Below, piece after piece: positions 49,711 to 59,045 of a stretch of DNA of 64,000 bases. This DNA comes from Vondammii sp040505895. Lineage in GTDB: Bacteria; Pseudomonadota; Gammaproteobacteria; Chromatiales; Chromatiaceae. A program made the translations under genes and the position numbers. The stretch is from assembly GCA_040505895.1 (NCBI GenBank), contig JBEVXU010000017.1, positions 1 through 64,000 on the forward strand, in the 5' to 3' direction. Positions within the stretch are counted from its first letter, which is position 1, and every line of letters begins with the position of its first letter. Under the pieces are notes generated by a model, which searched no databases, was not told where the DNA came from, and was given only the letters and a program-made list of their open reading frames with translations.

Positions 49711-52575
49711 ATGGAACAGATGATTCACCCTACCGATGAAGCTGAAAAGTTGTGGGCCCGTTGGCTGGAGGCGGCTGCTGAGCAGGGGGTAGATGAAGCA
49801 TTTGATCCAGAGTTTTTGGCCGCGCTGAAGTTGGTCTGGGAGGGAAGCGACTACGTTGCCCAGTGTTGCCTGCGTGATCTGGAGTTGCTGCCTGCTCTTT
49901 ATCGCCAGGGTGAACTGTTGCGGGCCTATGGTGAAGGAGAGATAGCCGGCCTTCTGCGTGAACGGCTAAAGGAGGTCTCCGACGAAATCAGTCTGCATCG
50001 AACACTACGCCGTTTCCGTCGTGACCATATGGTGCGGATCATCTGGCGTGACCTCACCCGTAGTGCAACTCTTGCCGAAGTGCTGGAAGATCTCTCCGCC
50101 CTGGCCGATGCCTGTATCGAAGAGGCGTTAACGATCCTCTACGGTTGGGCGATAGCGAAGCAGGGTATACCCAGGAGCGAGGAGGGGGAACAGCAGTATC
50201 TGGTGGTCCTCGGTATGGGCAAGCTGGGTGCAAGGGAACTCAATCTCTCCTCGGATATCGATCTGATCTTTACCTTTCCCGAGCAGGGAGAGGTCGATGG
50301 GCCCCGTGCGATTGCCAATGAGCAGTTCTTTATGCGCCTCTGTCAGCAGTTGGTAAAGGCACTCAATAGTCAGACGGCGGACGGTTTTGTCTTTCGTGTC
50401 GATACCCGCCTTCGTCCATTCGGCGAAGCGGGGCCTCTTGCCCTCTGTTTTGATGCGATGGAGACCTACTACCAGAGCAATGCCCGGGAGTGGGAACGGT
50501 ACGCCATGGTTAAGGTGCGGGTGGTGGCAGGAGATTTCGCCGCCGGTGAGCAGCTGATGGCGATGCTGCGCCCCTTTGTCTATCGCCGTTATCTCGATTT
50601 TGGTGCCATCGAGTCGATTCGGGATATGAAGCGACTGATCGGCAGAGAGCTGAAACGCAAGGGGATGCAGGACAACGTTAAACTGGGTCCTGGCGGGATT
50701 CGGGAGATCGAGTTTATCGGTCAGGCATTCCAGCTGGTGCGCGGTGGTCGTACCCCCGAGCTGCAAATTCGTCCAATTTTGCCGGTACTGAAACAGCTGG
50801 GTGAAAAAGAGCTGTTGCCTGAGTTTGTAGTGCGTGAGCTGGAAGAGGCCTATGAGTTTCTCCGTCTGGTGGAAAATCGGATTCAGGCGTGGCAGGACCG
50901 CCAGAGCCATCTGTTGCCGGAGGATGAGGTTGGGCGCTTGCGTATGGCGCGCTCTATGGATTTCGATGACTGGGAGACTTTTTACGCAGTCCTGGAGGAT
51001 CACAGACAGCGGGTTCAGGGTCACTTCGATCAGGTGTTCGCTGCACCCCAAGTGGAGGGAGAGGAGGATGATAAGCCACTTCTCGCCGTGTGGCAGCAGC
51101 AGTTGGATGATGAGCAGGCTGAGGCGTTGCTTGTTTCGGCTGGGTATTCCGCTGCTTCGGCGGCACTGGAGAAGCTAAAGCGTTTTCACGATTCCAATGT
51201 TTTTCGTAATCTCACCAGCCGTGGCCGCGATAAGCTGGACCAGCTGATGCCGCTGTTGTTGGAGGCGGTGGGGGGTATGGGGGACTCAGTGGCCAACTTG
51301 GATCGGCTGTTGCGATTGATCGAGGCCATTGCCCGACGAACCGCCTATCTTGCACTGCTGGTGGAGCGGCCGTTGGCGCTCTCCCAGTTGGTACGCCTGA
51401 GCAGTATCAGTCCCTGGATAGCCCAGCAAGTGATGCGCCACCCGCTGCTGCTTGATGAGATGCTCGATCCCCGTCGACTCTATACTCCTTTGCATAAGGA
51501 GGCGCTGGAGGCGGAACTGGATACCCTAATGTCAGCGGTGGAGGAGGGGGATCAGGAGCAGCAGATGGAGCGGCTGCGTCTCTTCTCTCAGAGCAATATG
51601 TTGCGGGTGGCGGCGGCGGATATTACTGATGTGATACCGTTGATGGTCGTCAGTGATTATCTGACTGAAATCGCCGAGGTGGTTACCTCCCAGATACTTA
51701 CCGAGGCCTGGCAAGATCTTACCGTTCGCCACGGTCGTCCGGTCGATGTTGTGGGTGAGGAGACCGGTTTTGCGGTGATTGGTTACGGTAAGCTGGGTGG
51801 CCTGGAGCTGGGCTACGGGTCGGATCTCGACCTGGTTTTTCTTCATGGTAACAGTAATGCAAACGCTATGACTGACGGCGACAAGCCAGTCTCCGACGAC
51901 CTCTTCTACGCCCGCCTGGGTCAGCGGATGATCCACGCCTTTACCACGCGGATGGCGTCGGGGATACTCTATGAGGTCGACATGCGGCTGCGTCCCAACG
52001 GTAATGCCGGGCTGCTGGTTAGCTCCCTCAATGCTTTTTCAGCTTACCAGAAGAAGGATGCCTGGACCTGGGAGCATCAGGCGTTGCTGCGAGCGCGACC
52101 GGTGGCGGGAGACCCGGAGGTGATGCGGCGTTTTCAGGAGATTCGTAGGGAGGTCCTCATCTGCGAGCGGGATGAAGAGGCGTTGCGCAGGGACGTTAGG
52201 GAGATGCGGGAGAAGATGCGCACCTCTCTGGATAAGAGCAAGCCGGGTCAATTTGATCTCAAGCAGGGGTGCGGCGGTATCGCTGATATTGAATTTATGG
52301 TTCAATACGCAGTCCTCCGGTGGGCGTATCTCTATCCCGATCTTATTGATTGGACAGATAATATCCGCCTTCTTGAGACCTTGGATAGACATCAGCTGCT
52401 GGCAGGCCGGACGGCTGAGGTGCTGGCTTATAGTTATCGTGTGCTGCGTGCCGCCTATCACCGTAATGCACTGGGTGAGTTGCCCGGGTTGATCCCCGAT
52501 GATCGCCTGGAGGAGGAGCGTCAGATCATCTGTGAAACCTGGGATGAGATGATGCTATCGGACAGTTCAGGTTAG
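49711..52575 (+). CDS. glnE: Bifunctional glutamine synthetase adenylyltransferase / adenylyl-removing enzyme
   Basis: Controls glutamine synthetase by adding or removing AMP in response to PII and glutamine. In 954 residues (E. coli 946) it has two nucleotidyltransferase domains: an N-terminal one with LGMGKLGARELNLSSDIDL near residue 167, and a C-terminal one with IGYGKLGGLELGYGSDLDL near residue 690, each with paired metal Asps. I use ATG 49711, preceded by GAGG; the open frame extends to 49483 but runs through the inverted repeat. Confidence 0.96.
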   Translation: MEQMIHPTDEAEKLWARWLEAAAEQGVDEAFDPEFLAALKLVWEGSDYVAQCCLRDLELLPALYRQGELLRAYGEGEIAGLLRERLKEVSDEISLHRTLRRFRRDHMVRIIWRDLTRSATLAEVLEDLSALADACIEEALTILYGWAIAKQGIPRSEEGEQQYLVVLGMGKLGARELNLSSDIDLIFTFPEQGEVDGPRAIANEQFFMRLCQQLVKALNSQTADGFVFRVDTRLRPFGEAGPLALCFDAMETYYQSNAREWERYAMVKVRVVAGDFAAGEQLMAMLRPFVYRRYLDFGAIESIRDMKRLIGRELKRKGMQDNVKLGPGGIREIEFIGQAFQLVRGGRTPELQIRPILPVLKQLGEKELLPEFVVRELEEAYEFLRLVENRIQAWQDRQSHLLPEDEVGRLRMARSMDFDDWETFYAVLEDHRQRVQGHFDQVFAAPQVEGEEDDKPLLAVWQQQLDDEQAEALLVSAGYSAASAALEKLKRFHDSNVFRNLTSRGRDKLDQLMPLLLEAVGGMGDSVANLDRLLRLIEAIARRTAYLALLVERPLALSQLVRLSSISPWIAQQVMRHPLLLDEMLDPRRLYTPLHKEALEAELDTLMSAVEEGDQEQQMERLRLFSQSNMLRVAAADITDVIPLMVVSDYLTEIAEVVTSQILTEAWQDLTVRHGRPVDVVGEETGFAVIGYGKLGGLELGYGSDLDLVFLHGNSNANAMTDGDKPVSDDLFYARLGQRMIHAFTTRMASGILYEVDMRLRPNGNAGLLVSSLNAFSAYQKKDAWTWEHQALLRARPVAGDPEVMRRFQEIRREVLICERDEEALRRDVREMREKMRTSLDKSKPGQFDLKQGCGGIADIEFMVQYAVLRWAYLYPDLIDWTDNIRLLETLDRHQLLAGRTAEVLAYSYRVLRAAYHRNALGELPGLIPDDRLEEERQIICETWDEMMLSDSSG

Positions 52576-52577
52576 GG

Positions 52578-52598
52578 GCTGCTGAGTTGCTCAGCAGC
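52578..52598. repeat. Hairpin immediately after glnE
   Basis: GCTGCTGAG, loop TTG, CTCAGCAGC: a perfect 9 bp stem two bases past the glnE stop. There is no T-run, so it may stabilise the mRNA 3' end rather than terminate transcription by itself. Confidence 0.6.
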
Positions 52599-52621
52599 TC
52601 CATGGATACACTGTTTTTGGA

Positions 52622-54268
52622 ATGGCTAGATTGAGTTTCGCAAACGCAGCACAGAGTGTGTTGAACTGGGTGACTGGGCTGGTGCGCCACCTGGCGCTCT
52701 CGGGCCTCTTTGCCTGCCTGTTTATCCTGCCGGAGCACCTCTATCCCTTGATCAATGAGGGGTATCAGGCGGCATTCAATCACAAGGTTTTCTGGGGCAT
52801 CTATCTGATGACCTTTTTCGCCCTCGCCTCCCGGCGACTGATGGTGATCAAGGGGTTGGCGATCTTTTTTGCCATGCTGCAACTGGGGCAGTTTCTCCAT
52901 TTCGGCTACTTCGGTACCCTAATCTCTCCCCATGCTGTGGTGCTATTGTTCACCGATATGGGTGAAATCGTTGAGTCACTGCTGGGATTGATCTCTTTGG
53001 TGATTGGGCCGTTACTGATTGTTGGTCCGGTGCTTTTTTCGGCCTACTGGCTATCTGCCAAGACAGACGGTTATCGCCAGCGCATTCCTCTCTCGTCATC
53101 GGTGCTGATCCTGCTGTTGGCAATCCTGCCAGTCAAGGCGTACACCTCGTCGGGTTCCCAGACTTTTTACCCTAACCCACGACATTACTCGATCAAGAAC
53201 ACTTACTATGCCATCTCCTATTTTCTTGCCAAGGATCTGCCGAAGCGTATGAGTGGGGTGAAGGCAAAGGAGTTCCTGCCCTACCAGTTGCGGGAGCTGC
53301 CGTTTAACGGCCCGATGAATATCGTTGTGGTGATGGGTGAGAGCCTGACGCCGTCGCATATGAGCCTGTTCGGTTATGAACGTGATACAACGCCCTATCT
53401 GAAGAGTCTATCCAGTGATTCCAATCTGGTTTATAAGGATGGCATCGCCGGTGGTGTCAATACCAAAGTGGCGGTACAGACCTTCTTCAACATGAAGCGC
53501 GAGCCGGAGAACGTTAACCATCTATTCCGCCATGAGGCCAACCTTTTTGCCATGGCCAAGCGGCGCGGCATGACGACCCACTATCTGTCGGCGCAGACCG
53601 CTAATCTTGCGACCTATATCGGTGACAGTGATATCGATCACTTTATGTCGAAAGAGGATATTGAATCCGAGGTGGCAGTAAAGTTTGATGAGGTGCTACC
53701 GGAAAAACTGGCCGGGGTTGATCTGTCTCGGCCCAATTTTATCGTCCTGCATCAGCGTGGCTCCCATAGTCCCTACTGGAAGTTCCATCCCGACAGCTAC
53801 GATAAGTATCCGGAAGATGTGGATGATGTGCATCAGCAGCGGGTCAACAGCTATGATAACTCAGTGCTCTTTACTGACCATGTGAATGAGCAGATCATTA
53901 AAGTACTGAAGCAAAATAGCTCAATACCGACCTATCTGTTCATCACCTCCGACCATGCAGATCTCCTGGGAGAGGGGGGCAAGTATGGCCACTCTATGCT
54001 GGAGCCTCTGGTGGCTAGAGTGCCTATGATCTATTACTCGATCAACGGTGACGATAGAATGACTCAGACGTTTGCCGCCCTTGAGAAGCCGACGCATTAT
54101 GAGCTGGGGGAGTTTCTTGCAGGGCTGATGGGCTTTGAAGTGATCAATCCCAATGCCGAGGTGGGCGTCTACTATATCAACGGCATCGATATCGACGGGA
54201 GCGCCGGTCATGTGCGGGTGGAGAAACAGGCCGGCGGTGAAGTGGATATGGCGGTGGTCAGATACTGA
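52622..54268 (+). CDS. Sulfatase-fold phosphoethanolamine transferase-like membrane enzyme (EptA/OpgE type)
   Basis: A 548-residue protein with five N-terminal TM helices (to about residue 180) and a periplasmic alkaline-phosphatase/sulfatase-fold domain. Metal and nucleophile sites are visible: VVVMGESLTPSHMSLFGY near residue 238, the nucleophile Thr in GGVNTKVAVQTFF near residue 283, HQRGSHSPY, and the C-terminal TSDHADLLGEGGKYGHS. Such enzymes transfer phosphoethanolamine from phosphatidylethanolamine to lipid A, core sugars or glucans, which modifies charge and antimicrobial-peptide resistance. The acceptor is unknown; its place next to glycan genes favours lipopolysaccharide. It lies 46 bp after glnE. 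Confidence 0.87.
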   Translation: MARLSFANAAQSVLNWVTGLVRHLALSGLFACLFILPEHLYPLINEGYQAAFNHKVFWGIYLMTFFALASRRLMVIKGLAIFFAMLQLGQFLHFGYFGTLISPHAVVLLFTDMGEIVESLLGLISLVIGPLLIVGPVLFSAYWLSAKTDGYRQRIPLSSSVLILLLAILPVKAYTSSGSQTFYPNPRHYSIKNTYYAISYFLAKDLPKRMSGVKAKEFLPYQLRELPFNGPMNIVVVMGESLTPSHMSLFGYERDTTPYLKSLSSDSNLVYKDGIAGGVNTKVAVQTFFNMKREPENVNHLFRHEANLFAMAKRRGMTTHYLSAQTANLATYIGDSDIDHFMSKEDIESEVAVKFDEVLPEKLAGVDLSRPNFIVLHQRGSHSPYWKFHPDSYDKYPEDVDDVHQQRVNSYDNSVLFTDHVNEQIIKVLKQNSSIPTYLFITSDHADLLGEGGKYGHSMLEPLVARVPMIYYSINGDDRMTQTFAALEKPTHYELGEFLAGLMGFEVINPNAEVGVYYINGIDIDGSAGHVRVEKQAGGEVDMAVVRY

Positions 54269-54317
54269 GTTTAGAATTACTGATTAATGGCTGTGCACAA
54301 TAATCAGGGAACCGGGT

Positions 54318-54382
54318 GTAGGAGCGAACTTGTTCGCGAAGAACATGCCCCGGAGCCCGATCGCGAATAAATTCGCTCCTAC
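54318..54382. repeat. REP-like palindrome, copy 3
   Basis: GTAGGAGCGAACTTGTTCGC and GCGAATAAATTCGCTCCTAC, inverted. Same family as 39765 and 43651; the middle GAAGAACATGCCCC is shared with copy 2. It lies in the 270 bp between the EptA-like gene and ilvE. Confidence 0.87.
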
Positions 54383-54538
54383 AGATGCACTTTTTTCTAT
54401 GAAGATAGTGCTTCAGGACTACTGTGCATAGCCACTTACTGATTTTATTAGCACTGAGTGCCTGCTGGTAAGCATGGTGCTCAACGATATGCTAAATAGT
54501 TACTTTTCAATAAGACAAAGAGTTACTGGAGATGGAAA

Positions 54539-55462
54539 ATGTCATCATTCGCGGATAGAGACGGGTGGATCTGGCTGGATGGCGAGATGGTGCCCTGGCG
54601 TGAGGCCAAGGTGCATGTGCTCACTCATACCCTTCACTACGGAATGGGGGTATTTGAGGGGGTGCGCGCCTATAAAACTGATAAGGGTGCCGCCATTTTC
54701 CGGCTGCAGGATCACACTGAGCGTCTGTTTCAGTCCGCTCATATTCTAGGTATGAAGATTCCCTATGATGCGAAGACGTTGAACCAGGCTCAGATTGAGG
54801 CGGTTAGAGTCAATAATCTTGATTCCGCCTACCTTCGGCCGATGTGTTTTCTTGGCTCCGAGGGCATGGGGTTGCGCGCCGATAACCTCAAAGTGCATAC
54901 CATGATCGCCGCCTGGGAGTGGGGAGCCTACCTGGGTGAGGATAACCTGAAAAACGGTATCCGCGTCCGTGTCTCCTCGTTTACCCGCCACCATGTCAAT
55001 ATCACTATGTGCCGGGCGAAGGCCAACGGCAACTACATGAACTCCATGCTGGCGCTGAAAGAGGCGCTGGATGACGGTTATGATGAGGCTTTGTTGCTCG
55101 ACTCTCAGGGGTTTGTGATGGAGGGCTCCGGCGAGAATGTCTTTATCGTTAGGAACGGTGTTATCTATACCCCTGATCTCTCATCGGCACTGGACGGTAT
55201 CACCCGTCGCACTCTCTTTGTGTTGGCGGAGGAGTTGGGTATTCCGGTGGTGGAGAAGCGTATTACCCGGGATGAGGTCTATATTGCCGACGAAGCATTC
55301 TTCACCGGCTCCGCGGCCGAAGTGACGCCAATTCGTGAAGTGGATAACCGCCCTATAGGTAGTGGTGGTCGAGGCCCAATCACTGAACGATTGCAGGGAC
55401 TCTACTTTGATCAGGTCGAGGGGCGGCGGGATGAGAATTCCGAGTGGCTTACCTACGTGTAA
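54539..55462 (+). CDS. ilvE: Branched-chain amino acid aminotransferase
   Basis: A PLP enzyme that makes leucine, isoleucine and valine from their 2-oxo acids. In 307 residues of fold-type IV it has the class IV opening WLDGEMVPWREAKVHVLTHTLHYGMGVFEG, the PLP Lys in the NGNYMNSMLALKEAL neighbourhood, EGSGENVFIV, and FTGSAAEVTPIREVD. GGAGATGG precedes the start. Synteny with glnE follows Pseudomonas. Confidence 0.97.
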   Translation: MSSFADRDGWIWLDGEMVPWREAKVHVLTHTLHYGMGVFEGVRAYKTDKGAAIFRLQDHTERLFQSAHILGMKIPYDAKTLNQAQIEAVRVNNLDSAYLRPMCFLGSEGMGLRADNLKVHTMIAAWEWGAYLGEDNLKNGIRVRVSSFTRHHVNITMCRAKANGNYMNSMLALKEALDDGYDEALLLDSQGFVMEGSGENVFIVRNGVIYTPDLSSALDGITRRTLFVLAEELGIPVVEKRITRDEVYIADEAFFTGSAAEVTPIREVDNRPIGSGGRGPITERLQGLYFDQVEGRRDENSEWLTYV

Positions 55463-55520
55463 CTATTGATGTGACTTCAGCTCTTGGTCCCGTATCGAGA
55501 GCTTACTGAGGTAGAAAATA

Positions 55521-55712
55521 ATGAATGAAACAACAAAACCAGCTGCAGCAGGGAGCATCATCAAGGTGAGCCGTTCCTCGTTGCCACTCTGCTGTCCCGG
55601 TGCTCAAGCTGAGGGTAGCGCCGAGATGCATCCCCGGGTCTTCCTGGCGATCAAAAAGAGCGGACGGGCGGAGTGTCCCTATTGTGGCGCCCGCTATGAG
55701 TTAGAAGGTTGA
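55521..55712 (+). CDS. CHCC-type zinc-finger protein
   Basis: A 63-residue protein with C-x(11)-H and CPYC residues arranged as in the zf-CHCC domain of the NDUFS6 type (LCCPGAQAE...HPRVFLAIKKSGRAECPYCGARYEL). It probably binds one zinc. It is common after ilvE in gammaproteobacteria. Function unknown. Confidence 0.88.
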   Translation: MNETTKPAAAGSIIKVSRSSLPLCCPGAQAEGSAEMHPRVFLAIKKSGRAECPYCGARYELEG

Positions 55713-55724
55713 TCTGATCAGAAG

Positions 55725-56654
55725 GTGAAAGCAGCGGCAGAGGCGAACCAGTGTGTCATCTGGCGGCTGCTAGATGGTAAACCGGGACATGAGAACCAGA
55801 CCCTGGGCCTCTGTCGGGCACTGGAGTCGCTGCTGCCTGTAAAACAGCTGGATATTGCCATCAGCTCAAGATGGTCGCATCTGCTTGATTGGGTGTTGGG
55901 CCGGTTTCCCTCCGGTGCAGCTCTTCCTCGGCCGGATCTGATTATTGGTGCCGGACACGCCACCCATCTTGCCCTGCTGGCGGCCCGCCGTTGTTACGGT
56001 GGCCGTGCCCTGGTACTGATGAAGCCCAGCCTACCGGTGCGACTGTTTGATCTCTGTATTGTCCCTGAGCATGACGACATAGCAGGGAAAAACCTGTTTC
56101 AGATTAAAGGGGTGCTTAATACTATTCAGGCGTCACCTTCGACCGGGGGCGAGCAAACCCTACTCTTGATTGGTGGCCTATCAGCACACTATGGCTGGAG
56201 TGATGAAGAGACGCTTGGACAGATCCTCGCCATTGTAGATCGCGCACCCCAGTGGCAATTTACGTTGACAACATCCAGGCGTACTCCAGACTCATTTCTT
56301 ACTACATTGGAGAAGGTGAACCGATCGAATCTGGTCCTGGTGCCATGGCGGGATACGGAGCCAGGTTGGGTCACCCGACAGTTGGCCGTAAGTGGGGAGG
56401 TGTGGGTGACTGAGGATTCGGTCTCCATGGTTTATGAGGCGCTGACGTCAGGGAGTGCGGTGGGATTGCTGCAGCTACCGGAGGTGCGGCCGGGTCGAGT
56501 TACCCGCGGCATAACGCAGTTGCAGGAAGAGGGTCGGCTCACCTCGTTTATCCAGTGGCAACGAAGTGGCTCGTTGAAACCTCAGGCGAGCTCCTTTAAC
56601 GAAGCGCGGCGCTGTGCCGAGTGGATCTACGGACGATGGCTGAAAAGCGACTGA
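55725..56654 (+). CDS. ELM1/DUF1022 family protein, probable glycosyltransferase relative
   Basis: A 309-residue soluble protein of the 'mitochondrial fission ELM1' family. It opens WRLLDGKPGHENQTLGLCRAL and contains PDLIIGAGHATHLALLAARR, GGLSAHYGW and the C-terminal VTEDSVSMVYEALTSG, which resemble the donor-binding half of GT-B enzymes. The start is GTG, 12 bp after the zinc-finger gene. It overlaps the GT4 gene by 19 nt, so it belongs to the glycan operon. Confidence 0.82.
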   Translation: MKAAAEANQCVIWRLLDGKPGHENQTLGLCRALESLLPVKQLDIAISSRWSHLLDWVLGRFPSGAALPRPDLIIGAGHATHLALLAARRCYGGRALVLMKPSLPVRLFDLCIVPEHDDIAGKNLFQIKGVLNTIQASPSTGGEQTLLLIGGLSAHYGWSDEETLGQILAIVDRAPQWQFTLTTSRRTPDSFLTTLEKVNRSNLVLVPWRDTEPGWVTRQLAVSGEVWVTEDSVSMVYEALTSGSAVGLLQLPEVRPGRVTRGITQLQEEGRLTSFIQWQRSGSLKPQASSFNEARRCAEWIYGRWLKSD

Positions 56655-57760
56655 CAGTTCTACAGGTGTTGCCGGCCCTGGAGGGTGGCGGCGTAGAAAA
56701 GGGTACCCTGGAGGTGGCCGCTGAGCTGGTACGCCTCGGCCATCGCTCTCTGGTTATGTCGGCAGGTGGTCGGCTGGTTAAGACGCTGGAGTCACAGGGC
56801 AGCAGGCACTACAGTTGGAACATCGGTAGTAAATCGCTCTGGACGTTGCGCCATATCTGGCCGTTGCGCAGGTTTCTCCTTGAGCAGCAGGTGGATATTC
56901 TCCATGTCCGCTCCCGTGCACCGGCCTGGGTTGTCTGGTTGGCGTGGCGTGGCATGAATCCAAACCAGCGGCCACGACTGGTCACTACGCTGCACGGCCT
57001 TCACTCGGTTTCTGCCTACAGTGCAGTGATGACTCGGGGTGAGCGGGTGATTGCAGTATCGGATACCGTCAGGCGCTATATCGAGGAGAGCTACCCGCAG
57101 ACCGATCTCTCCTCCGTGAAGGTGGTTTATCGTGGTGTCGATTCTGAGGAGTTTCCTCGCGGCTTCGAGCCATCTCATGAGTGGCTGGCAGAGTGGCACG
57201 GGCAGTTTCCTCAACTACAAGGGCGGTTTGTAGTTGCTCTGCCGGGGCGTATGACCCGTTTGAAAGGGCATCATGACTTTCTTGAAGTGGTGGATATCCT
57301 GAAATGCCAAGGGTTGGCGGTGACCGGTCTGATTGTCGGTGGTGAGGATCCACGGCGGCTAGCCTATGCCAAAGAGATTCATCGGGCGGTGGCTCAACGG
57401 GAGCTTGAAGAAGATATTGTCTTTACCGGGCACCGTGCGGATGTGCGTGAGATATTCAGTCGTTGCGATGCGGTGATGTCTCTCTCCACCAAGCCGGAAT
57501 CCTTCGGCCGTACCACTCTGGAGGCGCTGTCGCTGGGGGTGCCGGTGGTGGGTTATGATCACGGTGGTGTCGGCGAGGTGATGGAGACACTCTATCCGTT
57601 TGGTAAGGTGGGGCTTGGAAATATGGCTGCAGCGGCGGAAAAGTTGATGGTGATCGCCAGGGGGGAGGCGCCTGAACCGGCGGAGAACAGCCGTTACCTG
57701 AAATCGCGGATGCTGGAGGATACGTTGGCGCTCTACCTGCGGCTGGCGGGGGAGCGGTAA
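56636..57760 (+). CDS. GT4-type glycosyltransferase
   Basis: A 374-residue GT-B glycosyltransferase. The N-terminal domain starts LQVLPALEGGGVEKGTLEVA, and the C-terminal domain has the donor-sugar motif KPESFGRTTLEALSLGVPVVG with EX7E near residue 285. It probably adds a hexose during lipopolysaccharide core or O-unit synthesis. I use ATG 56636; GTG/ATG upstream lies inside the ELM1-like gene. Before the MITE at 57778 entered, its stop codon lay only 15 bp from the next glycosyltransferase start. Confidence 0.9.
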   Translation: MAEKRLTVLQVLPALEGGGVEKGTLEVAAELVRLGHRSLVMSAGGRLVKTLESQGSRHYSWNIGSKSLWTLRHIWPLRRFLLEQQVDILHVRSRAPAWVVWLAWRGMNPNQRPRLVTTLHGLHSVSAYSAVMTRGERVIAVSDTVRRYIEESYPQTDLSSVKVVYRGVDSEEFPRGFEPSHEWLAEWHGQFPQLQGRFVVALPGRMTRLKGHHDFLEVVDILKCQGLAVTGLIVGGEDPRRLAYAKEIHRAVAQRELEEDIVFTGHRADVREIFSRCDAVMSLSTKPESFGRTTLEALSLGVPVVGYDHGGVGEVMETLYPFGKVGLGNMAAAAEKLMVIARGEAPEPAENSRYLKSRMLEDTLALYLRLAGER

Positions 57761-57777
57761 TGGGTGGGCTCTATTAT

Positions 57778-58014
57778 CCTAGAATCCTCAGTTGGACAGG
57801 GTGGAGAGTGCACTTGCGGTGGTGCAGTACAAGGCACAACGACGAGGAATAGTTGTTCTATTCCAAGGAGTTGTAACGCCGTAATGCATCGCCGCAAGTG
57901 TGCTATCCGCCCTGCAGCGTAATTCACCCGGAGAGTGAAATAGGCAATCGCAGTCAATGCAATTAAAATCAATGTCTTGCCCGTAGAGTGGAGCGGTCAA
58001 CTGAGGATTCTAGG
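57778..58014. mobile_element. 237 bp MITE with CCTAGAATC ends, copy 2
   Basis: The left end CCTAGAATCCTCAGTTG and the right end CAACTGAGGATTCTAGG are perfect inverses. ATTAT is duplicated on both sides (57773-57777, 58015-58019). The right-hand part, read inverted, matches the copy at 10837-10962 including GTTGACCGCTCCACTCT; the left part holds further internal inverted stretches. It splits two glycosyltransferase genes. Confidence 0.93.
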
Positions 58015-58017
58015 ATT

Positions 58018-58797
58018 ATGGATAAGTTGCCGCTTTCGGTCTTTATTATTGCCAAAAATGAGGCGCGCTGTATTGGTGATGTGATCGATAGCGTTCGCGA
58101 GTTGGCCGATGAGGTGATCGTTGTCGACTCAGGCTCCAGTGATGACACCTGTGACATCGCCGAGGCACGGGGTGCCCGGGTGCTGTTTAACGAGTGGCCG
58201 GGCTATGGACAGCAGAAACGCTTTGCCGAGGAGCAGTGCCGTAACCGCTGGCTGCTCAATATCGATGCTGACGAGGTGTTGAGTACCGAGCTGCAGCAGG
58301 AGATCCACTCACTCTTTGCCACAGGAGAGCCTTCCCTGCCGATGTACCGTATCAAGGTGACTACTGTCTATGCCTTTCACCGCCGGCCACGGTTCTTGAG
58401 TGAGTATAATAGTGTGATCCGTCTCTATGACAGCGAGGTGGCGCGCTTCCCCGATCACCCGACCTGGGATGCGATCACCCCCGAGCGGGAGAGTGATGTG
58501 GGGCAGCTGCAGGCACTCTGTCTGCACTACTCTTCTCCCAATGTTGGTCACTATGTGGACAAGTTCAACCGCTACACCAGCCTGCAGGCGGATGAGCAGC
58601 GGCTGAAGCCTTACTGGATATTGGTGCTACGGCTGCTGTTCGCTTTTCCCTTCGATTTTCTCAAGGCCTACCTCTTCAAACGGCATATCACCGGTGGACT
58701 CTATGGTTTTGTATTGGCTATGAGTCACGCCTATTCGCGCTTTCTCAAGAGTGCGAAGATGCTGGAGAAGCATTTACAAAAAAGAGTTGAGAAGTAG
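58018..58797 (+). CDS. GT2-type glycosyltransferase (WaaE/KdtX-like)
   Basis: A 259-residue family 2 glycosyltransferase: SVFIIAKNEARCIGDVIDSV at the start, nucleotide-binding VVDSGSSDDT near residue 38, and the DxD-like NIDADEVLS near residue 80. It resembles lipopolysaccharide core beta-1,4-glucosyltransferases of the KdtX/WaaE group. The ATG shares two bases with the right-hand target duplication of the MITE, and the GAGGA ten bases upstream comes from the MITE end. Confidence 0.9.
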   Translation: MDKLPLSVFIIAKNEARCIGDVIDSVRELADEVIVVDSGSSDDTCDIAEARGARVLFNEWPGYGQQKRFAEEQCRNRWLLNIDADEVLSTELQQEIHSLFATGEPSLPMYRIKVTTVYAFHRRPRFLSEYNSVIRLYDSEVARFPDHPTWDAITPERESDVGQLQALCLHYSSPNVGHYVDKFNRYTSLQADEQRLKPYWILVLRLLFAFPFDFLKAYLFKRHITGGLYGFVLAMSHAYSRFLKSAKMLEKHLQKRVEK

Positions 58798-58814
58798 TGT
58801 TTTATCAGGAGAGG

Positions 58815-59038
58815 AAAAGTGGACCGCATAGCGCGCAGAGGAGATGGAGAGAACCCAGTGTTTTACTAATCCGTCCTGGATATGTACTGAGATCAAAAGT
58901 TCGTAGGTTGGTGCTGAGCTTGAGTCGCCCAATACATGGTTCGTAATTATATGTACAGGCTCTTCTTCACGTCTCCTTCGCGACCTCTCGGTAAGTTGCA
59001 CCTGCATCCATACGGTTGTACGTCTCGCTTTTTAGATT
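58815..59038. repeat. Degenerate dispersed-repeat material
   Basis: The 248 bp between two glycosyltransferase genes has no gene. It carries AGGAAAAGTGGACCGCATAG near the left and CGTCTCGCTTTTTAGATT at the right end; the latter resembles the end of the CAGAG foldback at 29085. A GTAGGTTGGTGCTGAGCTTG segment looks like another common extragenic repeat type. Confidence 0.4.
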
Positions 59039-59045
59039 ATAGATT

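Noticed and set aside
54448..54463. TTAGCACTGAGTGCCT upstream of ilvE, similar to CIRCE halves
   Set aside because: The two half sites abut without the 9 bp spacer and the right half is imperfect; not a credible HrcA site.
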